This document shows, in pieces, positions 56,521 through 64,000 of a stretch of 64,000 nt of DNA. The notes beneath the pieces were generated by a model that was not told the origin of the DNA, did no database searches, and saw only the letters and a list, made by a program, of their open reading frames with translations. The stretch comes from Telopea speciosissima (Eukaryota; Streptophyta; Magnoliopsida; Proteales; Proteaceae): assembly GCF_018873765.1 (NCBI RefSeq), contig NC_057924.1, positions 24,113,542-24,177,541 of the forward strand, given 5' to 3'. The translations under genes and the position numbers were made by a program. Position 1 is the stretch's first letter; every line of letters starts with the position of its first letter.

Positions 56521-58033
56521 ATCGAGCTGTATGCAATGCACAAAAAACACTTGTACGGTTGTTCAATTCTATCTTCTTTTTTTCTTCTTCTTGTTATTCT
56601 TTATCTCTTCCCTTCACCCCATGATGTGAGATAGAAGAACTTTTCCTTATGCTATATCATCAAGGTAATGATACACCAGTCTACTAGTTCTTTTTATGAG
56701 GCACAAACAGGAGAGATTGTCCTGGAAGAGGCTGCTCGCTTTTTATCAAAAGCTTGTGATTTAGTTTTTTATGCAGCAAGTAGGGGAAACAATTCTTAAT
56801 AGTTGGTACCAAAAAAAACAAAAAAACAAAAAAAAAGACAGCTGGCTTAGTAGCATCGGCCGCAGTAAGGGCTTGGTGTCATTATGTAAATAAAAAATGG
56901 TTTGGTGGTATGTCAACAAATCCTACTACAGGAATAACTTCAGGTACACCTGTCACAATTTTTACTGAGGTAAGGAATAACCAGTTACACCAAGCCAACA
57001 AGCCACAACTAACTTAGAACTGTGCATGTATTGCAAGTACACAATACAAGCAGAAGGAGGAGGAGTAGGACAACACACCATTCAGAAAAATATGCACTAG
57101 CAGAAGCCAATTGAAGCAACTTTATTATCATTTTGGGGATAGGTTATAAGAGCGATTACACATATAGGATAAAATCAGATAACGCCTTCTTCCCTTTAAG
57201 ATGGCAAAAAGATGTAGGGTCATACAGCACCTATCTGATCATAATTGTCTACATGTAAAACTCAACAATTGATGGTTTCAGAAAGAAGTCTATTGAGTGT
57301 GTCTTGGCTAGGGTTAATAGTTTTGTACTCCTTAGTCCTTGTTTTTATTGTAATCCTAGATAGAGTCAGTCTATGTTAGTTTGAGTTAGTTGAGTCGTAG
57401 TTTATTTTCCTATTGTAACTAGGTTTCTATTTTCTATTTATGGTTCCTAGTAGGATTAAGAATGCTGCCTTTTCTATGTAAGCTGAATTAGTATAAATAA
57501 AGTGATTGTGTGTGTGTGTGGGGGCGGGGGGGTACTGCTAGTTCGATCCAACAAAGCGAGTCAGTCCCCTTTTCCCTTCTTCATCTCTCTCTCACCCATC
57601 TCTCTCGGTTCTCTAGTTTCTCTATTGCAATCTGTTAGACTGTTACAAAGCCCAATGCTTTAATGGTCAGAATCAACCAATTGGGGCAGACCCAAGGTGA
57701 GATCCACCAAGTGTTGGGTCAAATCCCAGTGCATGAATGCCATGCATGCAGCCTTCTGTATCTAGACTTTTAGCATCTCTTGAAGAACATAGCATTCAAT
57801 TAAACATAGGACTGCCCACCAAAAAGTATCACAAGGAAAATCCAACTTAGGCATTGTATGATCTAGTCCACAGATAATTAGAAATTCATCAGAAATTTGC
57901 AAAAAGTGCATAGCTGCATAAGGATGCCTAGAATTCAGTCAAAATAACTTTCACCACTAAAGACAAATAATTAGAGAAATATGCTACCATATATTCAAGA
58001 AAGCCTTAATTTAAACATATTTAATCATCTTTA
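56521..58033. other. no gene; LTR-like block at about 57,280-57,660
   Basis: Mostly featureless. The 57,280-57,660 block has GTATAAATAAAG (57,493), a (TG)n run followed by G-rich sequence (57,506-57,532), and a CT-rich leader, like an LTR U3-R-U5. Ends and duplication were not found. It lies where the 3' part of the UBX-type gene would be expected. Confidence 0.4.
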
Positions 58034-59417
58034 TTACAAAGTTCTTATCAAATGCCCCATTGCTTCAAGTTCACCAAGCAGATTTTTGTCAACTTCAGGA
58101 ACAACCATTTCTGAAGTAATTAAAAAAAAGGTTAATGTAATAAATGTATCATCAACTAAAAAGTAAACCAAACACCACTAAATCTTCCAATTAAACAAGC
58201 CAACAGCAACAACAACACAAATAATAAAGATAACTCTCCCGATAAAGTGATAACTATGCACAGGGGGCATCTGGAGGGCAAGGACAAGCTATGTCTGTAT
58301 GTGGGGCAAAGAAAAAGAAAAAAGCCTCTGATTTACAATCCCTCACCCTCTGTTTGCCCCTTTTGATCATTTGCTAATCTAAAAAGTTCATCATATAACA
58401 ACTTTAAAGTAGATTGCAGACAGCTCTTGAACTGGGTTTTGTGTTTGCGTTTTAATGATTTCTTTTTAACTTTTGTCAATCATTTATTATAGACATTTCA
58501 CCATTAATTTTATTACAGAGTTTCAGGTTTATTTTAATATATTTATGTCTATTGGAATTTTAATATACTCTATGTGCCCTATCCATGCTATCCATGAACA
58601 CCTGCCATCCAATTAATTATCTATTGAGAAGAACCCAATTAAAATTCGATACAGAATCAAATCAATCCCAAATTTGGAATAGATTGCTAACCATTAAACG
58701 TTTAAAAAAAAACTCTATGTAACAAACAACAAAACAAAAATTTCATCTTCCAATTATCACTACAATGTAATTTTAAAATACCAAAAAAAGAAGATTGGGT
58801 TCATTTTTCTTAAATCAAGTTCAAATGTTCAATAGCATTGCTTTCTTCCACTGAACCACATTAATACATAAGAAATCATCTTCCAAATATGACTGCATTT
58901 GAAAACGAAACAAGGGGTAAAAATTCACTTTTCTTTGGTCAAGTTCAAGTACATAGCTCTATTCCACTGAACGACATAAAGACATAAGAAACAGAAACTA
59001 CGACCTACAGACTGACTACTTTCACCAGCGGCGACACCTTTCTCCGGCCCAGCAGAAGCAGAGGGTTTTGGAACCTCTAAAGAGATCGGTTTGGCTGCAT
59101 CCGAAGCCTTATCTACGAACTTAGAATGACCGGTTCTTTTTTTATGCAATGAGCTCTCCTATCAAATCCAACAACCCCAGATCAACCATGAACACTCTAA
59201 ATTTCACTAAAACAAACAAAATTTGCAAGAAAAGGCATAAAGATCTTACAGTTTTTGATCGGCAAGGCTTGCCACAAGTAGTGCAGACGAGATTGAGGAC
59301 GGCTTCCGTTGATTCTGAGAAATTGGAGTGAGAAGTAAGCTCTGCGTGTTCTTGAGCTTCTTCTACAGACTTGAGAAGGACCCCACAGTCCCCGCATTTG
59401 AGAGACAGACCTGCCAT
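58034..59417 (-). CDS. UBX-domain protein 1-like, zinc-finger N-terminus (probably truncated)
   Basis: Plant relatives bind ubiquitin and CDC48 through UBA and UBX domains that follow an N-terminal zinc-finger pair. Exons: 59,417-59,250, 59,158-59,005 and 58,110-58,034. The first two junctions fit GT-AG in phase (exon 2 must use donor GTCGTA). Residues 1-30 form a C2H2 finger (C8, C11, H24, H30), and residues 45-67 a second (C45, C48, H61, H67, spanning exons 1 and 2). A low-complexity linker with KPISLEVPKPSA follows. Exon 3 reads MVVPEVDKNLLGELEAMG, the start of the UBA domain, then HLIRTL and a stop: 132 residues in all. No UBA remainder or UBX domain is found further on. Either a truncated gene or a short isoform. 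Confidence 0.65.
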
Positions 59418-60533
59418 TGAAGAAGCACCAGCTATGGATTTGATTCTTCAGAAAGAATCAAAAAGAAGAAGAAAAAAACCCCCTAATCCCCCTTCCACCA
59501 TTATTCTCTCTTTCCCTCGCTGCCAAGAAAGAAAATACTATCGATTTCACAGTCAGAAAGAAAGGAAGGTAAGCTTTATAAGAGAGTAAAGACTTTTGTT
59601 GACCGGAGTACCCTTTTTTTTTAAATAATATAAATTATATTAAAAAAAAGGAAAAAGGAAATATTAAATATAAAAAATATAAAAAATAAAAAAAATAAAA
59701 CAAAAAAGAAGCAGCCACCTAGAACCCGTTTAAAACCGGCTTAAAAAGGGAAATGGGAGACCCCTAACAAAAACAGAACAGGCTCTGCATCAACAAAAGT
59801 GCCAAAAACAAGGAAGTTATAACCGATAGTAGATACAGAAATCAGTATTTCCTTAACCAATTTACAAAGTTCTTATGGGAAATCAACCGTTTCGAGAATA
59901 ATCTCCACATCACCCATAGGTTAGAAGGCAATGTAGTATATTGGTTGATTTACCTCTTTTCACACATGCTTATATTTCACCGAAGAAACCAAGGCACTCA
60001 AACGATGATTTTTGCTCTTCAACCACTGTAATGCCCAAAGAACTTTAATCTTTCCATTTAGCATGCCCACGGCCAATTTGGAATATGACCGAATGGATAC
60101 TTCATAGAAATCTTTTCAATACATAAAGTCATACCCCCAAAAGATAGTGTACAACTCTATAGAAAGGACTGATCTATAGTATACTGTTTAATATATAAAT
60201 GTCATCAATCTTCACTCTTGTTTAAATCTAATTTATTGATTGTATTGAAAACATCTCTCAACATCTTCGTACGATTCTCTACCCTTTAATTGCATCTTTC
60301 CATTACCAAAAAAATAAAAAAAATTGCACTTTTCAGATATCATTTGATATAATCTATTGAAGGGGAATGAAACGTAGATGTTGATGTTTCCAAATATCGT
60401 GACGGAGGTAGAGTATGTTGTATAGAAGAGCTAGGTGTTGCCTCATCTATCCATGCGAACATACCACAACCACGATTGTCAACCTATGGGACAATTAAAT
60501 ATGATTGTCATACTTCAATTTATTGAATTAAAA
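59418..60533. other. 5' side of the UBX-type gene; no other gene
   Basis: 59,418-59,590 is the likely 5' leader and promoter (purine-rich). An A-rich tract covers 59,620-59,710. The rest shows no recognisable element. Confidence 0.4.
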
Positions 60534-61026
60534 GTCCATTGTTCGAACTTGTTTTTGCAATTCTTACCTTACATTGTCCTAATCCATAATTATAGAATTT
60601 TATTTTTTTCCTTCCTTTGTTTTGAACATTACACAATTATTACCGTATATTTCGCACTTTGCTATTGCACGTAGAGGCACATTAGAAATCATCTGTATAT
60701 ATTGTTTGGGAGAAAGAAGGTTGCTTAGTTGCGTGGGCAATGTATATTCCACACAGCCAACCTCTTAATCCTCGGATTAGAATAATGCAACAACAACCAT
60801 TAATTTCATTTAGGTAATAAAAACTACTTCCTTTAATTAAATAAGATTTTTATTATTTAATTCTTACTGATATTGCAGGTTATCAGTTTGTCCTTTTAAG
60901 GTTTTCCAAAACATACTCCTAATATTTAAGTAAAGATTCTCTGTTTTACGTTTCTTGCTTCTTTTGAGATTTTTTTGCAAGATTCTCTTTCTCTTAAGAG
61001 AAACCAAAACTATTAGTACCTAAAAT
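60534..61026. repeat. third copy of the dispersed repeat
   Basis: Collinear with 21,578-22,070: CCATTGTTCGAACTT, then TTACACAATT, GCACGTAGAGGCACATTAGAA, a TTGCGTGGGCAATG block and AACCTCTTAATCCTCGGATT, up to the CCTAAAAT where the hAT MITE begins. Confidence 0.85.
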
Positions 61027-61562
61027 CATAGTTGGAAAACTAGGTTTTTTTACTCGACTCATCTTTCAGAAAAACCTGGTGACTCGGTCTTGTCAAACTT
61101 TGTTAAGACGAGTCACATTTTTTAATATTTTAATACAATAAATATGTATAAATTAGTAAAAATCCGAAAAAAATACAAAAAAATATGAAGAAAAAAAAAT
61201 AGATAAAATAATGAATCACATATCAATGCAGTTTGAGTTTATACTATTGAACAAGAAAAGGGAGTCAAAGAGTAGAGGGTTTCTTACTATTTTAGAATTT
61301 GGATTTACTATTTTACTCAACCCAAATTCAAGTGAACTGCCTTTATGGTTTTTTTTATTTTTAAAAATGACTAAACTCGTCGAGTTTGTCATGATTCGGG
61401 TAAAAATACCAAGTCTTATTTAAATCAGATGATTTATGACCCAATCCCATCATTTTTTACCCTGATCTAGTCTACACGACTCTCAAATCTTGACCAGATT
61501 TTTTAAAATTTTGACTCGATTTGGATGACTCAGCCCAATCAAAATCCGATTTTTCAACTATG
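61027..61562. mobile_element. hAT MITE, 536 bp
   Basis: Ends CATAGTTGGAAAACTAGG and, inverted, CATAGTTGAAAAATCGG lie next to an 8-bp duplication with two transitions (CCTAAAAT and CCCAAAAC). Subterminal GACTCG/CGAGTC motifs occur on both sides. The related repeat at 21,421-22,080 has the single CCTAAAAC without the element. No coding capacity. Confidence 0.85.
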
Positions 61563-64000
61563 CCCAAAACAACTAATGGATATATATATACACACACTAG
61601 TAAAGTTGCACGTTCAAATGCACTTGTTTGCTTTGTTTCATTTATGAATCAGCTAAATGAATCCGAGTAATTTACGTCATTCCTATTAAAGTCTTCAAAT
61701 TTACTACAAAACAATAGATTAGCTCTCTCCAAAATCCAATTTATAAACTGCATTACATATAAAAAAGAAATACAAAATGCTACAGAAAATAGTAAAAGAA
61801 GGACACTTACAAAATGCGTAACTTATTCATTGTCGACATAGAACTTATTTTTGAATTATTAAGCATTAGTTGTTCCTGAATTATTAAACCTGCAAATAAA
61901 GTGTTAACAAATATTTAATCAATTAATTTGACATGAATTTTTATTTTTTTTGAATGTGTCCAAATTTTTATTTTAAATATTAAATAAACATACCTCATCG
62001 TCCATGAAAACAATCTTTTGTACTTTTCTTGATCCTTTTGGGTTGTCGTAATATGTGATGTATTTTTGCAATACTATCAGCTTCAATTCCCAATCTTTTT
62101 GGTAAGGCTTTAGTTGATTAATGTAAAATAAATTTGACATTTTTCCTACAAAGATTAATTAGAAATTAATTTGTTTATTGTACAACAACAACAGAATTAG
62201 AAAGTATTTTTTTTATTTCTACTACACAGAGTAATCATATTCTACATGAGATCTATGACAATCATATGATTAATGCAAAAAAAAAATAGACAGTTTACGA
62301 AAAAATATAAGAAGATGATTGCAAAAGTAAAAATACTTATCAGAAGGATCTTGTTGAAACTTCCTGCTTGTCTTGGAAACAAGAATATCATAAGTTGAAA
62401 AAATAAATATACCTATCAGATAAGGTGGGTTTCACAAATTGTTAACAGTTTTTGAATTATGACCTATACAATATCCGATATCGTGCAATAAAACTCCACT
62501 TGTTCTTTTTCCATTCAAAAACCACTAACAACCTTTTACTTTACTCGAATTGATGGTTGTACAGTTCCTACACCACACAATGCATGAAAAATTTATCCAT
62601 AATATTTAACTACTACAACATGAGTTAGTCCCCCAAATTTTGTGTGTATATATTTATTGTTATTTTCTTTTTTTTTGAAAACACTCATCTTAGAAAACAC
62701 TCATTTTAGTGAGTGAGTGCTTTTTGTGGAACAGTGCATGCTCATAGCCTCATACCGAACCTGCCCTAACAAATTATCTGAGATAGACTGGCATTGGGCC
62801 CACATAATCATATGATCCTAACCATCCGATCAATTTCATGCTTTGAAGTTTATTCCATCCTCACACAAAATTGAGGTCTCTACACATGTCTCCACATGTT
62901 TTTTTTGTAAGTTTATTTCATCTGTTTTGAAAATGCGGCTCCACATGGATGATACCCTTTTCAGAACATTGATTGGTCTGGTGTGCAGATTCCTCCCACG
63001 GTGCCAGCGTGGTAATCCCTCTGCCTTTATTTAAATTGTAATCTTTATTTTATCTTGTTGGAGTTAGTTAACAACTGGGTTTAGTAGAAAGTTGAGTTAT
63101 ATTTTGTAATGTTTCCTTTTATTGCTATTGATGGAATCGTTGTTAGAGTTGGAGTTTATTTCAGTGTTGAGTCCAAGATAGAGTGAAAACAAAGGATTCA
63201 TAGATATCATCTTTGGAGTGAAAGTGTTTTGAGTTGAATAGTTGATACCTTTTGACTGCCATGAGCTGCAGATCCCTCTCTCTCCTCCTCTGATTTTCTC
63301 CCATTTGTCTCGGGTTCTTTTTCTTTTTCTTCTCTTATTCTTCTTGTCAGTTTTCTATGTTCTGGCATTGGATCTTATTCAGCAAGAGGGAACTCAATCT
63401 CTCTTGTAACTTCACTTTTCAGTCGCTGATACAGAGATCCAAATCCCCACCTGAAGTCGACGGTCACTGTTAATTATCTTTGTTTTTACTGTCATATGCC
63501 ATTTCAGAAAATTTCTTTGACTGGTTGCTTGTCATTTCTTTAGATTGATGGTTAGTATTGGGAACCTTGCCATACAAATTTAGATTCAACAAACCTATAA
63601 TATTGAGGGAGTGATTTTTCTCCAAATCGAGAGTGTCTTCTGCAACTGGTTCTGTTGGACCAAGGTAGAAGATGAGATCCCTCTTCGTTTCCTTTTTGAG
63701 TAACCCTTTTAAAACTCAAGTTCTACAACTACCCTTGCCTATTTCTTTTAACCCTTCTTGGTCTTATTTTATTTGCCAAAATACCAACTCTCAAATTAGT
63801 TTCGCTATTACTACTTTATTTTTTGGGTAAGCTTTAATCATTCCTACTAATTTTAAACTTCTTAAATCATTCAAATACAATTTAAAAAAAAAAAAAAATC
63901 CAGCAAAATAAGAACAAAATTTTACTTCTACCAGAATTGCAGGATAATCAATTAAATACCAACTCTAAAATTAGTTTCCATATTCCTATTTTTTCGGTAA
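61563..64000. other. no gene recognised; LTR- or leader-like block near 63,030-63,480
   Basis: AT-rich. An inverted pair (AACACTCATTTTAGTGAGTG) at 62,694-62,713 could form a small hairpin. The block 63,030-63,480 has long CT-rich stretches and splice-donor-like text, like a retroelement leader, but lacks definable ends. Short frames have no motifs. Confidence 0.4.

Noticed and set aside
21421-61026. CRISPR-like or satellite array
   Set aside because: Only two to three long copies, no regular spacers, and a plant nuclear context.

Overview
This is plant nuclear DNA, most likely a non-grass angiosperm with a repeat-rich genome. Multi-exon GT-AG genes (a NAP1 histone chaperone with a C-terminal CKQQ prenylation box, a bHLH factor, a UBX-type zinc-finger gene) are scattered among plant-type Ty1/copia, Ty3/gypsy, LINE, RTE, TRIM and hAT elements. 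The species cannot be fixed from the sequence alone. Only about 10% of the window is host gene; most of the rest is transposable elements, many with ends and target-site duplications (TSDs) that can be read directly.

Layout. 590-898 (minus) is the first exon of a bHLH gene that continues off the left edge. 2,023-19,340 is a four-level nest: a minus-strand LINE is split by a copia element (2,314-17,928, TSD GAAGG), the copia by a gag-protease gypsy element (3,206-13,958, TSD GTGCA), and the gypsy left LTR by a 2-kb hAT element (4,114-6,160, TSD GGGGAAAG). 20,230-22,080 holds copia relics and a duplicated repeat. 22,191-23,852 is an intronless YJU2 splicing-factor pseudogene interrupted by a LINE RNase H fragment. 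24,557-24,647 is a tRNA-like gene.

The one complete gene is NAP1 (28,408-33,322, minus): 12 exons, 396 codons, with a TRIM in intron 3. A truncated copia 3' end lies about 75 bp upstream of its start codon. Next come a gypsy gag relic holding a fold-back hAT element (35,732-37,103, TSD CCTAAAAC), and a second TRIM.

38,500-56,500 is a 5'-truncated RTE-type LINE with a 20-bp TSD and a (TTG)n tail. It is split by an LTR-type element (38,801-54,980, TSD CCGAT). That element carries a 12.4-kb hAT transposon (39,371-51,773) with a broken BED-DUF659-dimerisation transposase, itself invaded by a 3.6-kb solo-LTR-like unit, an L1-type LINE and a second hAT (48,978-50,761, TSD ATTAGGAG). A further LTR unit (52,406-about 54,698) contains an unusual repeat-built ORF. 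58,034-59,417 (minus) is a UBX-type zinc-finger gene that appears truncated. A 536-bp hAT MITE lies at 61,027-61,562.

The host genes are unrelated to each other. The coherent story is the order of insertion: several hAT families with CATRGTT-like ends but different palindromic subterminal repeats have inserted into retroelements and into each other. Exon boundaries, TSDs and motifs were read by eye; family names are from memory of consensus motifs, with no database search.
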